64,000 bases of DNA, from NCBI GenBank assembly GCA_037367355.1, contig CM074697.1, positions 2,108,001-2,172,000 of the forward strand, written 5' to 3'. Position numbers and translations under genes: made by a program. Of this stretch, positions 10,899 to 22,394 are shown piece by piece (the first letter of the stretch is position 1; each line of letters opens with the position of its first letter). The notes below the pieces were generated by a model, which was not told the DNA's origin, searched no databases, and saw nothing but the letters and a program-made list of their open reading frames with translations. The DNA is from Neoscytalidium dimidiatum (Eukaryota > Ascomycota > Dothideomycetes > Botryosphaeriales > Botryosphaeriaceae).

Positions 10899-13419
10899 AT
10901 GCCCGCCTCAAATGGCGGTACGTCTCTCCTCTTGTTCTGCTCTCATACAAGCTTTAAACCCAAAATTTCTTCTTAAGCCTCTATTTTCCCATGCATACAA
11001 TGCCAGCTAGGAAGAACCAGCTAACGAATGTACCTGCATCGACCCAGGCCTCGACAACCCTAATGATCCGGACACGATTCGCATCCTGGTGGCAACTGAC
11101 AGTCACGTCGGGTACAACGAGCGCGATGCTATCCGCGGCGACGACAGCTGGAAGACGTTCCATGAGGTCATGACGCTGGCGAAGAAACACGACGTAGATA
11201 TGGTGCTACACGGTGGAGATTTATTCCACGAAAATAAGCCGAGCAGGAAGAGCATGTACCAAGTTATGCGCAGCTTGAGGATGAATTGCTTGGGAGATAG
11301 ACCGTGTCAGCTGGAGATGCTAAGTGATGCGAGCGAGAACTTTCAAGGGTGAGTGAGGTGGCAGTTCCGGTCAGAGGATGGGCAGGTGCTGATATGGAAG
11401 GCAGAGCATTCGATCACGTTAATTATGAGGATCCCGATATCAACGTCTCCATACCGGTCTTCTCCATCCACGGAAACCATGATGATCCTTCTGGAGTATG
11501 TGCTTTGGCAGGGAGATCCCTATTATGAGGCAGACGCTGATACCTGCCAGGAAGGTCACTATTCAGCAATGGATATTCTTCAAATTTCCGGCTTAGTCAA
11601 CTATTACGGTCGTACGCCCGAATCGGACAACATCCAGATCAAACCTGTCCTGCTGCAGAAAGGTCATACGAAGCTGGCACTCTTTGGCATGAGCAATGTC
11701 CGCGACGAGCGCTTGTTCCGAACCTTCAGAGATGGTAATGTGAAGTTCTTCCGACCTTCCGTACAGCGGGATGATTGGTTCAACCTGATGAGTGTCCATC
11801 AGAACCATCATGCCCACACCGAGACTGGGTATTTACCTGAGAGCTTCCTTCCCGATTTCCTTGATCTCGTCGTCTGGGGACATGAGCATGAATGCTTGAT
11901 AGAGCCGACACAAAACGATAAAACCGGATTTTACGTCATGCAGCCTGGCTCTTCTGTCGCTACTTCCTTAATGCCCGGAGAAGCGGTACCGAAACACGTC
12001 GCTATTCTCAGCATCAATACTAAGGAACAGAAGAAGTTTGAGGTGACGCCAATCAGGTTGAAGTCTGTGCGGCCATTCGTCATGAAGGAAATTGTCCTAT
12101 CGGAAGAAAGGGCTTTGAGGGATATCGCGAAAAGGGACAGCAATCGCTCTTTCATCACCCGTCACTTGATGGGGATCGTCGAGAACCTCATCAAGCAGGC
12201 AAAGAAGGAATGGCTGGAGGCTCAAGACCCGCCTGAGGAAGACGATGAACCCCTCGAACCTCCTCTGCCGCTGATTCGTCTTCGGGTTGAGTATACAGCT
12301 CCGGATGGCGGCAACTTTGATTGCGAGAATCCGCAGCGTTTTTCAAATAGGTTCGTGGACAAGGTTGCAAACGTCAATGATGTGGTACAGTTCTACCGCA
12401 AGAAGGCAAATGCTCAAAAACGGTCGAAGAACGGACCTACAATGCCCGAGGAATCCGTTCTGGCGCAGATGACGGTCGAAAACGTGAAGGTGGAGAAGCT
12501 TGTGCGAGAGTTTCTTTCGGCGCAGTCTCTCACGATTCTGCCGTCAAACTCCTTTGGAGATGCCGTCAGTCAGTTCGTCGACAAGGATGACAACAGGGCC
12601 ATGGAGATCTTCGTCAATGACGCCCTTGCAGACCAGATGCAGCATCTGCTTTCTACAGAAGACATGGACGAAGACGACATAGCAGTTGCTATGGAGGAGT
12701 ATCGGTCTAAATTAGAGGAGATGTTCGCTGCTGGCCAGAAGAAGACCAGAACTGGCCGGAAGCTCAAGCCCAAGCCCGTCAACTGGGATTCTGACCTTGA
12801 TGGTGAATGGGCTGACCAGCCAGGTGCATTTGAGCGTGATGATGACGAGATGGATAACGATGGAGGTTCGAGGTCGGGCTCAGTTCCACCCAAGACGACT
12901 TCAAATCGCGGTAGAGGACGTGGCCGTGGTGGCCGCTCTGCAGCGACGACTTCTCGGACCGCAGCAAGTAAGGCGCCTGCAAAACCGACGGGCCACGGTA
13001 AGAAGAAGGCTACACCAGTAGAGGAGGACGAAGATGAAGACGACGATGTTATCATGATTGATGATGACGACAATGAAGATGAGGAAGAAGAAGAGGAATC
13101 GGATGCAGAGGATTTATTTACAAAACCGGCACCGCCGAAGAAGACCACCTCCAGACAGAAGGCTGCAGCATCTAAGGCGGCGGCTTCAACATCGCGGACG
13201 CAACGCTCAAGCCCGGCTGTTAAGAATGCACCAGTGGCAGAACCAGCATCCAGGCTGACGAAGTTGAATTTCTCTCAGACAGCAGATAGCTTGCCCAGCC
13301 AGACCGGAAGGGGTGCTGCATCGAGGAGGAAACCCCCAAGCGATGACGAGATCTCGGATGACGACGATGCTTTCGAGCCGCCAGCGCCAACAGCACGGGC
13401 CAAGAGGAGCAAGAGGTAA
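10899..13419 (+). CDS. mre11: Double-strand break repair nuclease MRE11
   Basis: Four exons (10899-10917, 11048-11348, 11405-11495, 11551-13419) encode 759 residues. Mre11 is the Mn-dependent nuclease of the Mre11-Rad50-Nbs1/Xrs2 complex that senses and trims DNA breaks and maintains telomeres in the nucleus. All phosphodiesterase motifs are visible: DSHVGY (about residue 22), [12 protein letters not shown] (about 60), [10 protein letters not shown] (about 130), HQNHHAHTE (about 221) and WGHEHEC (about 246). The capping domain follows ([13 protein letters not shown]). The C-terminus has a Gly/Arg (GAR-like) stretch near residue 590 and very acidic runs, both known in eukaryotic Mre11. Two introns of only about 55 bp interrupt the nuclease core; the joins were set by motif continuity (NYEDPD and NHDDPSGEGH). 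Confidence 0.97.
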
Positions 13420-14661
13420 TCAATGGTGAGAGAGACAAGGAGATTAGAAGAGGAGCCCTGTTGCTGGCCGTCGTGGCGTTGCTGCATAGCGGGAGGTTAT
13501 GGCGTTTATCACAGGAAGGCACCGATTCTGCTTGCATTTCAAGGTGTCGGGAGCATGACTAAAACATACTAAAGGCGAGAGCATGGTCGCTAGATGTGCG
13601 GGTATAGAAAGCAAGTATAGTAAAAAAAATACGGAAATAACAGATCTATTTTCTTGAGCTCTGGAATGAGCAGATCTTGGTCCGCCCCAGTCCCTCGGGA
13701 TGCCGCTATTGGAAGAGGAAAGACCAACGTGGTGATTGCCAGGGTGTTTTCTTCAGCCGGCACAGAAATCCTCAGGTAAGTACTTGGGCTCCTAGAGGCC
13801 TTGCAGTCATTGGAATTCGAAGGTGAACTACATGTCTGCCTTCTTTTCTCTCTCTCTCTCTCTCTTTGCGTGTCCTTGAGCTTCAATTGCAAATGGAGAA
13901 TGCGGTCTCTACTACGTACCCATCGACAGCAACACCTCTGCAAAATCCTCTCTATGAGAGCAGTAACGAAATTACTTGACCTTTATGTAGTCTTCACTGG
14001 ACCGTGCAAAGTCATCGGCAAGCTCTTCAGCTTGGCTTTGAGCTGGGAAGATCATGGAGCAGATGTTGAGCTACTGTTCCCGCAACGTGACTTCTATTTG
14101 GGGAAGCACTCGCGCAACAGCCACCAAAGAGCTCAGCAGTCCCGGGGTGCCACATCTCTTTCCTCCCAACCCTGCCCAAGCTAGGTCAGCTATCGTCAGC
14201 CACGACTTCCTCCATTTCTACTCCCCGCCGTAAGGTCGACCAGAAGGTGCATCTCGCCCTATCATCACTCTTTCTCAAGATTCCAATCATTCCCAACTTT
14301 CTTCGCCCATCACTGTCTTGCTCCGATCATCCACACGGCTTGCTGCCTTTCTTTCATTCCACTATCGGCACGCTTGCTGCACGCTTGGATACCGCAGCGC
14401 TCTCTTGTTTGCAACACGCCATCCACTTGCTTTACCGTTGAATGATACTCTCCCCCGCACTGCGGGTTCTCTGACGCAGAGTATGCATCCCTCTATATCC
14501 GCTGTTCAGCACTGGCATGCTGATTGGAAATCCGTCTAGCGAGCAACCTCTGCGCAGCCAGGTCATTATCGGCCTCATCGTCTTCGTGTCCTTCTACGAT
14601 CGTTCGATCCAGATCTAGCTGCTCTCATCTGGACTAGCGACGTGACAAGAACGGCTGTGGC
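13420..14661. other. Intergenic region after MRE11
   Basis: About 1.2 kb. A CT dinucleotide run lies at 13848-13865. An ATG at 13666 opens a reading frame that ends at a good GTAAGT donor (13776), but the nearest acceptor leaves an intron of only about 31 bp, so no gene is called. Confidence 0.35.
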
Positions 14662-14764
14662 ATGTCAGTGAGATCCAAGGTCGCAGAGCTATTGGCTCTG
14701 CGAGACTCTGTTTCTGAGTCAGCGGTGTCCATCGAGAAGTTCACAGATGAGGAGGCTGTCAGAG
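14662..14764 (+). other. Coding-like upstream exon of the next gene (frame does not join)
   Basis: The ATG at 14662 opens 34 codons with protein-like content (beginning MSVRSKVAELLALRDS and ending in an acidic patch), followed by a consensus GTACGT donor at 14765. The exon leaves phase 1. Joining it to the acceptor just before the ATG at 14955 gives an immediate stop. It may be a spliced 5' leader with an upstream frame, or a real first exon whose frame was lost through a base error or mutation. Confidence 0.35.
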
Positions 14765-14954
14765 GTACGTCAGCAAAACATGTAACCTGCAGAGGCCCCG
14801 CCCAGCCGCCACACCTCCTTCACCCATGAAACCTTTACTCTTTTCTTCTTGGCTCTCTTACCCTTTATTTCTTTTATCTTTTCCCACCAATCTCGACCCA
14901 TCGGTACGCTAGACCGCAATCAGACTGGATCCTCCTCTATATCCTCTGGCAAGC

Positions 14955-17900
14955 ATGAGCTTCCCCCAGGACACGACACCGCGACAGCAGGCGCGCCATG
15001 TTCGCTACCAAGAGAAATTTGGCGTTCGACTTGACGAGTCGCCGACGCCAATATCGCGCGGTCGGAGTGAGAGCTATTGGCTAACTTCTGTATCTACAGA
15101 GCATGTACTTCGTCCTGCTGCCTCAAACTCCAGCATGGGCCTTCGAGGCTCCGCTTCAGTACCTGCCTTCCGTGGTCGTCTAGATGGAGGGCGGTCCTCC
15201 TCAACTACGGCGAACTCCTTGCTGGCCGCGCCAACTGCTAGCACCTTAAATGTAGGACCACTTCACACCAATGGCTGGAAGAAGCCTTCACCGACACCTT
15301 CGCTCAAACGTGACAAGGTTCAGAAGCTCATCAAGGAGCATGGCTCTCCCCCGGGCCTTCGCGTTACCGCAGGCGGCCGCATTGTGCCACAAGACATGCC
15401 CGGTCTGGGTAGTCCGCAGTACCCTGTGAACAACGGCTCCAAGGTCGGCGAGTGGCACATCAGGGATGCCCATGGAAACGTCATGCAGCGTGCCACCTCA
15501 CAGCCTCCGTATCTGCGTCGCACTTCGGACGCCGTACCTCCACCGGTGTTCGAGCCGATGAGTCGTTCCAACAGCTCCAACACCGCAGTGAACACAACCA
15601 TTCCAGCGTACGGTCCTGGTTTCAACCCAAACATCATGCCGTTCTTCTTTCCCGGTGCTCCATTCGCCTTCGCGCAAGTCCCGCAAAGGTCGCTCAATGT
15701 GCCTGTGCCAGCTCCAAACAACCCCAGCAATGGAACACGTGCAGACGTCGCAGAACTCAGAAAGATGCTCGAGAAGATCCATGTTGAGCAGAGGGACTTG
15801 GAGAGGCAGATGGTCATACGGGAGAGCACGCTGACTGCGGAAGAACGCCAGAATATGGTCGAGCAGAAAGTTCAAATGATCAACGAGTCGGATCGTATCC
15901 GCAAGGACATAAAGCGTATTGAGTCCGGCGAGTCCTCCGGGACTGGCTCCTTCGAGCAGCAACGTCCAACACTCTCACAGCCGCCTGGCCTGATTGCTTC
16001 TCAGGCGGGTACCCAACCAGCTTTCAACCCCTACATGTTCGCCAATGGCCCCAATGGGTTCATACCTTTCGCTCCTGGATCACAGTTCCCAGCGCCCTAC
16101 ATGCTTCCTAACATGGTCCCGTTCCCTGGCTTCACGTCTTTAGACGGCGCATCCGGGATGCCCGGTGGAGAAAGCAATGCGCCTGCGAACGATAAATCCA
16201 ACAAGACCCCCAAGGAAGACAAAGAGACAGACCAACAGGAGAAACAAGAGACGCAGCAAAAGCCGGCTACTCATGTCCCCCGGCGTTCACATGCATTGGA
16301 GATCAAGGATCCGAACAAGTCATTGGAGCAGAAGGTCACTGGAAAGAGGTCTGCTTTGGACCCGACAAGTCCGGCGTACACTCCACAAAAGAGACCTAAG
16401 TCTGATGCCAGCCATGATGACTCCTCCCTTGTCTTTGTACCACCTTCGCCTTCACCGATAGCATCTCCACAACGAGACGCAGCCTTCGCAGCCCACTTCC
16501 CCTGGCTTTGCCCAGATGCCAAAGAGGACAAGATGAGCGTCAACGCTATCAAAGTCAGCCCTCATCCTTCTGTCAGGTCTTCTGGACACCGACCCAGTGC
16601 GTCGAGTATCAATACGGCCGATTTCTTCCCAAACAATCCGCATGAACACTCTTCGACCACTTTCAACATCAAGGCGCGTCATGTTACACCAGAAAGATCG
16701 CAATTTGCCTGGACCAGCGTGTTTCAGAGCCCTGACGATAGTCACAGCCTCCTCAGAGCTCCTCAGGTCTCGCCCGTCGATGGACCTTCTCTCAGGAACG
16801 AGTCGGCTTTGAGCATGCCCCAGACTGAGGCTTCATCCTGCAATGGCCAACTACGTGTTCCGCAAGCGGACTCAAGGCAACACAGCGAAGAGAAGATTTC
16901 TTCCTCTGGTGGCAGACCTTGGTCCAACAACCGTGCACCCGCACCCACACTGTCTAGCGGCCAGCTTGACTACAAGGACAAGTCGATTAGTTTTATCCTT
17001 GGCTTCTCGGCTGGCCTGACTGGAAAGCCTATTCAAGGGACTGAAGGTGTTGACTTCATGCAAGGCTGGGCCGAAGGTTTGGTCCGGGCTAAGCAGTCAA
17101 ATTCCTGCCAACCTAGTGAGGGGAGCATCTCATCGGTGTCAGAAGATCAAAGCCAACCGTTTCGAAGGAGGGCCAGCCGGCAACGTCAAAGCAGCTTCCT
17201 ATGCCCAGATTCCGCCCGTTCGCGTCGTGAGGAGGGAACGCCATTTCCGATTGGTTACGCACAGCTTGCCACAACACCAGTGCACAAGGCTTCCGCCGCG
17301 ACCTTGAAGGCAACTCCGGCTGTTGGAGAGGTCCGACCGGTGGCAGCTCGCTTTGAGTCTTCGGAGACGAATAAGAGTATTGCCTCAAGCATGGGTATCG
17401 GGCCTGCCCATATTCCAACTCCGTATAGGAATGTTAGCGCCGAGACGGACAAGACCATCACCGCGAACATCGATGCGATGATAAAGACACAGCAAGCTCC
17501 CATGACGCACCACTCTGGCAATGAGAGGGACGAGATGAGATCTTCTGGCCGTTCCAACCAGTCTCCCTCCAAACTGACCCGGGTCTTTTCCGGTCAGTCC
17601 CTGCCAGTTCAGAGTCAGCAAAAGCTCAATCGCAGCTTCAACCTGAACTGTCTTGGTGACCAGCGCGAACAGGCACGCCACACCCGCGGGTCTTACGACG
17701 GTGCAGAAGACGAACCAGGAGAAGCTCAGACGTCGGAGACGATGAACGCTCGTGTTTCGCCTTCCAAAGGCTCAGCATTCACAGACTCTCCTTCGGTGTC
17801 AACCGGATCCCCGAAGAAGCTGTCCAAGGCCGCGGTCAAGAACAAGTTCGAGGAGGTTGCCGGCACCGTCGGTGGCGGCGGAAAGCCCAAGAAGGGCAGG

Positions 17901-18074
17901 AGGCAGAAGAAGATCGGCCATGACGATGCAGAGGATACGTCCAAGGACCCAGCCAAGATGTCTCGTGAGGAAAAAAAGAACTGGCGAGAACTGTGGAAGA
18001 AGCGGTTCGAGGACATCAGGAATGACGAACAGAGAGAGATCGACCGCTACCGCTATGAGAATCCGCTTCCGTAA
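14955..18074 (+). CDS. Uncharacterised large fungal protein (1039 residues)
   Basis: One uninterrupted frame of 1039 residues. I do not recognise a named family. Most of the chain is Ser/Pro/Gln-rich and probably disordered. Three parts look folded: a charged coiled coil at about 255-320 (ELRKMLEKIHVEQRDLERQM and following), a short segment at about 675-715 containing KSISFILGFSAGLTG and a QGWAEGLVRA helix, and a basic/charged C-terminus of about 70 residues with KKGRRQKK and KNWRELWKKRFEDIRNDE. The basic cluster could be a nuclear signal (inference). There are no membrane segments or signal peptide. The true start may lie upstream (see the exon at 14662). Confidence 0.8.
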   Translation: MSFPQDTTPRQQARHVRYQEKFGVRLDESPTPISRGRSESYWLTSVSTEHVLRPAASNSSMGLRGSASVPAFRGRLDGGRSSSTTANSLLAAPTASTLNVGPLHTNGWKKPSPTPSLKRDKVQKLIKEHGSPPGLRVTAGGRIVPQDMPGLGSPQYPVNNGSKVGEWHIRDAHGNVMQRATSQPPYLRRTSDAVPPPVFEPMSRSNSSNTAVNTTIPAYGPGFNPNIMPFFFPGAPFAFAQVPQRSLNVPVPAPNNPSNGTRADVAELRKMLEKIHVEQRDLERQMVIRESTLTAEERQNMVEQKVQMINESDRIRKDIKRIESGESSGTGSFEQQRPTLSQPPGLIASQAGTQPAFNPYMFANGPNGFIPFAPGSQFPAPYMLPNMVPFPGFTSLDGASGMPGGESNAPANDKSNKTPKEDKETDQQEKQETQQKPATHVPRRSHALEIKDPNKSLEQKVTGKRSALDPTSPAYTPQKRPKSDASHDDSSLVFVPPSPSPIASPQRDAAFAAHFPWLCPDAKEDKMSVNAIKVSPHPSVRSSGHRPSASSINTADFFPNNPHEHSSTTFNIKARHVTPERSQFAWTSVFQSPDDSHSLLRAPQVSPVDGPSLRNESALSMPQTEASSCNGQLRVPQADSRQHSEEKISSSGGRPWSNNRAPAPTLSSGQLDYKDKSISFILGFSAGLTGKPIQGTEGVDFMQGWAEGLVRAKQSNSCQPSEGSISSVSEDQSQPFRRRASRQRQSSFLCPDSARSRREEGTPFPIGYAQLATTPVHKASAATLKATPAVGEVRPVAARFESSETNKSIASSMGIGPAHIPTPYRNVSAETDKTITANIDAMIKTQQAPMTHHSGNERDEMRSSGRSNQSPSKLTRVFSGQSLPVQSQQKLNRSFNLNCLGDQREQARHTRGSYDGAEDEPGEAQTSETMNARVSPSKGSAFTDSPSVSTGSPKKLSKAAVKNKFEEVAGTVGGGGKPKKGRRQKKIGHDDAEDTSKDPAKMSREEKKNWRELWKKRFEDIRNDEQREIDRYRYENPLP

Positions 18075-19532
18075 GGAGATCACAACGACCAGCAACTGGC
18101 TCTACTGGCGGGTCGGCAAGAGCCTATCACTCCGGCGAGCATCACTCATGCACAAAAATTGATAGCCGCATATTCATCGGCTGCGGGCATGGCTTGGACC
18201 ATGTAGAGAGGATTGCTTTCACAGCCTTCTATTACCTTTCTCGGCTGCCCATGCTCTCTTAGCTCGACTAATGACTTCTTCGTTCATCTTCAACCCCGTC
18301 TCATCAGATGAGGGATTCTGATGGGGCTATCAGAGTTGCGCTGAATGATGCATATGCTGGTAAATGCATATCTACGTCAACTTCGCAACCTTTTTGCGCT
18401 CGACAGCTTCTCTTTCTCGCTCTCGTTTTGCAACATCTCGGGAGTTAATGACGATTATTGTCCAATTGGACGTGGTCGAATGCCCTCTTCTCTTGATGTT
18501 GGAAGGCGTGGTGGTCATTACGGATTCTACTTCTTTTCAACAATCAAGGTTGCACCATGCATCCTTTTTACTGTTTGCGCTTAAAGGTACTATCAAAGAG
18601 TTAGTCGTGACCGAGGGTCCTTTGCTTCTTATGATTCAAGGTTTTATCTAGTTTCTTTAGCGATTCGACGAGCTTTCTACTTTACACAGATCATCCCCTT
18701 TTTCACTGCAGAGGGTTTTTTTTTTCTTTTCTTTACCTGATTGATGGTTGTAGTATATGCGAGCATGGGAGTAGAAACGCAGAATACTAGTCCTTAAAAA
18801 AAACAGTGCCTTCTGGATACGTGACCGGGTGGACTAAACAAGCGACGGCGATGGTGGTGGTGAGATTCGGAAGGACGAGAAGGGGTTTCGGCGCCGTGGC
18901 TTTGAGGATTGGGCACCTTGTGTCCCCCGTACCCGTCCGTGACCTTTCTGTACAATATGCGTGTGAGGTTAGCGCCGTCTGCGTGAGAGGATAGTGTCCG
19001 TGAGTGTCTGTGTGCGCTTCGCGCCTCGTCTTCCTTTATTCTCTTCTCGCGTCGCTTCCGAGCGGTGCTGCTGCGGGGTCCGGGCGCCGTCGGGGATGGG
19101 CGTGCTCGTAATATATTGGCCGGACGGGCAACGTATGTGGTGTGTCTCTCTCGCGACCTCAACGGGTTCGTTATCGTTGGCGCTTGGGACGGTAAAATTT
19201 TGAACACACTGATTGCATTTTGCGCAGTCTGCCCTTCTTCCTTATTTCATGAGGATGCGTCTTTTTATTTTTGTTTGTACTTTTTACCTGGACCTGCTCG
19301 ATCGGCTGTTCGGAGCGGATATGCGGAGCGGATATGCAATGCCGAGGGAGGGTTAAGTAAAGAGAAGCGACAGGGATTTCGGACTCGCCGACCCTGGCCT
19401 GAGACCTCCTCTTCCCTCTTCATCATCGTCGTCCGGTCCGGGGAAAGGCGGGCGGGCGGACGGGGGAGCAGTGCACGGCATGCGGCAGATTTTGTTGCAC
19501 GTGCGTTCGCGTGTGCGTGGCGTGAACTTATG

Positions 19533-19561
<29 letters not shown>
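19533..19561. repeat. CT dinucleotide microsatellite
   Basis: About 14 perfect CT units, preceded by GT-rich sequence and followed by TTGCGTCC. Similar CT runs recur at 13848-13865 and 61565-61588. Confidence 0.9.
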
Positions 19562-19564
<3 letters not shown>

Positions 19565-21702
19565 GTCCTCGTTCCTTTCTATTTTTGTCTCAGGAACCGA
19601 GCCGAGAAGTGTTTGAGGTACGTATTATTCTGAGTCTTGTTGTTCTACTCTTTGCCGCCCTTCCTCCTCTAGATGTCGTCTTTTCCTACCTAGAAGGAGG
19701 ATGCCCTTCAAATTTCTTCTGTACACAGGTGCAGAGGCGAGAAGGGGCTTGATCGGGGAGAGGACGGGAACGAGGGGGTTTGGAACGGGTGGAGAGGATC
19801 GGGAGGTTTTTCTTTGGGGGGAAGACGTGACGGATTCGGAAATTGTGGCGTTCGCGAGGGATATTATTGCCTCGCTTCCAGACTCCGCGCGCATAGCAAG
19901 ACACTATATGCTAGCGTCCCTTTTTTTTTTTTTTTTTTAATTTTCGCGAGGGGAGGTAAAGAGGTTAAGTAAATGGCGAACGAACGGGTGAAGGAGCAAA
20001 GTCTGATTCCTCCTTATATTATTGTGGATTCACAGGGGCCGAGATGGCCGGACAAGCGATCTACGTAGTACAATGCTAAAGGGATGGTGTATTGTGCTAC
20101 TTACCGGCTTGGGAAAGGGCTGGGGTGTGCTAGTGGGAGAGTTAGCTGCTGGTTTGCCTGGGGTTAAAAACAAACTCCCCACCACGGCCAAGAGCTGGGA
20201 AGGGAAAGCCACAGCCACAGGTGCGTGTGGGCTGGTGAGCGGGTGAAGAGTGGAGGGAGGGAATGAGGAGGCTGTGCGCGGGTGAGAGCGGGCTATTGCG
20301 TGCCTGACTTGACCCACGCCGCACGTGCGCTCCTTGTTGGCCGTGGTGGTGAGAGGCGAGAGGGCAGTCTGTTGCAAAACGCGCACGTCCGCCGCGCTCG
20401 TGTACGGAGTTGAGTGGGAGAGACGGGTCTCAGACGAAACCCACGATGGCCGCGGGACGCCCTGATGCATGCCTCAGGGATAGTGTTCGAAGTCAAAAGT
20501 CTCGCACGCGCACATCAGGGACGAAGAAGAATGGCACACTGATGACAGGGGGGGCTTGGGGGATGGTTGGCGATGACCGGTTGCATCCGTCCGGGGGCGA
20601 CGGCGGCGGGCGGCGGAGGAGGCGGCGCGGGCTCGGATTATTATTTTTTTTTTTTGATTTCAAAGCTACCATCGCGCGCAGCTGCCCTGCCTGTTCCCAA
20701 CACGGGATCATCGACGTTGCTTGTGCTTTTGCTTGGTAGGGCGGGCAAGGCATTCGACGCCTCCGTTTCCCTTGCGAGAGGGAAAAACGGGTCGACAGGG
20801 AAGACTTTAGCTTCTATCTGGGGGAATGTCGGTCGAAGGCTGCGGGAAGGACGGGAGCACCCAGGCAGGTCCCGTTGCAGAAAAGGTTGTTGAAAGCTAC
20901 CTGTTGTGGTGGTGGTGTGTTTCTTCGCCGTTTCTTAATCTCAGGTCGCCCACGATCTCCGCCGGGGGGGAGGGGCGGCCAGGAACGACAGGACTGTCCG
21001 GCAGGCGTGCTGTGTGCTGTACTGTGTACTTTGTAAGCTGTGGGCATGTGCTTGGCCGCTGCCGCTGTCGCCGGACGGACAGGCAGTGACGCGTCTCTCG
21101 TCATGCCTTGCGGATTTGCGGATGGAAGGTCCCCGATGGCTGGCACGGTGATCTGGCAGTGCTTGGTAATAATGCGTGCGCGATGCGTGCTGCTGCTGCT
21201 GCTGCTGCTCAGGAGACGCTTGTGGACAGCTGGGGTAAATTCATTTTCTTTTTCCGCCGCAGAGATGGCGGGATTGGCGGCTGCGATAGGCTGTGGGAAG
21301 CGCGACATCGCTGGCGGCCGGCGAATCGCGGCTGGGCTTGCTCTGTCTCGCCGTCTCCCCTTCTGGTGCGGCGAGGCGCAGCACGAGAGCATCTTTCTCA
21401 TCGGATGCGCAAGCAGGGCACACTGGAGACTGAGGCCAGCCCGAGCGTTGCCCGCGTCCGCGTCGCCGCCATCGCCGCCGCCGCCGCCGCCGTAGGCTGT
21501 CGCTGGCCCGATGCAGCCCGCAATGGCCGGCCGTCGTCGCGGCTGGCCGTTCGTTCGCCGCGCATCAGTATCTCGCAATGGGCCGGGGCTGAGGCCAACT
21601 TGGGCCCCCGGCTGGAGGCGCCCCCCAGCTCTGATTACGGGAGATGCTACGCTGCCCTTCCGCGCGCCCCGTCCGTTGCTGGTGTGACGACGTCGACGCC
21701 AG

Positions 21703-21733
<31 letters not shown>
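21703..21733. repeat. CTG trinucleotide microsatellite
   Basis: About ten tandem CTG units, with a single-base change near the 3' end, in the GC-rich leader side of the kinase gene. Confidence 0.9.
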
Positions 21734-21736
<3 letters not shown>

Positions 21737-22394
21737 GCTGCTGAGGGCTGTCGGCTGCTGATGCGCAGAATGACGATTGGCGCCGGCGTGCGCGTTCGTC
21801 AGACGCCCCGTCCTTCTGTTTGCCAGCGACGATGACGTTGCGTGGGAGAGAGGTCGCGCGCGTTCATGCGCGTGCGAGTCGCGGCGAAATGGGGCGAGGC
21901 TGAGCAGCCTGAGCAGCAGGAGGGCGGGCACTGGGCGCGGGCTCTGCCTGGGGCCGGCCGTGGCCCAGAGCCCAGACGGACGGCTGTCGAGGCGGGCAGC
22001 TGGCAGGCGTTGTCCGCGGCCGCCAAGCATTGCCCTCTCTTATCCCCACCTCGCTGGCCGATCAAGTACCTGCCTGCCCACTGCATCTGCATTCCACCGC
22101 CGCCCGTTGCTCGCGACACCACTCGAGCCCTCAACACGCCGCGAGCACCGCTCTTCAAATACTGCCCACGCCGCCCCCCGCGCCCCGGCCGCCCAACAGC
22201 CCACAGCCCACAGCCCACAGCCCTCCTGCGCCGATCCGGGAGCCAGTGCCCCCCGCGAGACATGGCTCACTGACCTGGCTCGCTCCGCCGGCCCATTCTC
22301 TGATTGACTCCCTCTCCAACCCATCCACCACCCGCGCATTGCCCTCCCCTCAATCTCCCCTCCCGCCCCCGGCTACCGCGCCGTCTCTCCAGCC

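Larger units (their letters stand above)
18075..22394. other. 4.3-kb pyrimidine-rich, repeat-studded gap upstream of the AGC kinase
   Basis: No supported gene in 4.3 kb. It contains a CT run (19533-19561), an 18-T run (19921-19938), a T tract near 20641-20656, and CTG runs near 21190-21210 and 21703-21733. Open frames here are long only because of GC-rich low-complexity sequence; their products are Ala-, Pro- or Arg-rich on every strand. A long regulatory region or long spliced leader for the kinase is a reasonable inference. Confidence 0.45.

Noticed and set aside
13666..14184. Possible two-exon gene on the plus strand
   Set aside because: The first block ends at a good donor, but the nearest acceptor leaves a 31-bp intron, and the second block runs through a CT microsatellite.
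20814..21578. 254-codon open frame on the minus strand
   Set aside because: Ala/Pro/Arg/Ser-rich product in GC-rich repeats, with equally long frames on the other strand; no domain and no splice pattern.
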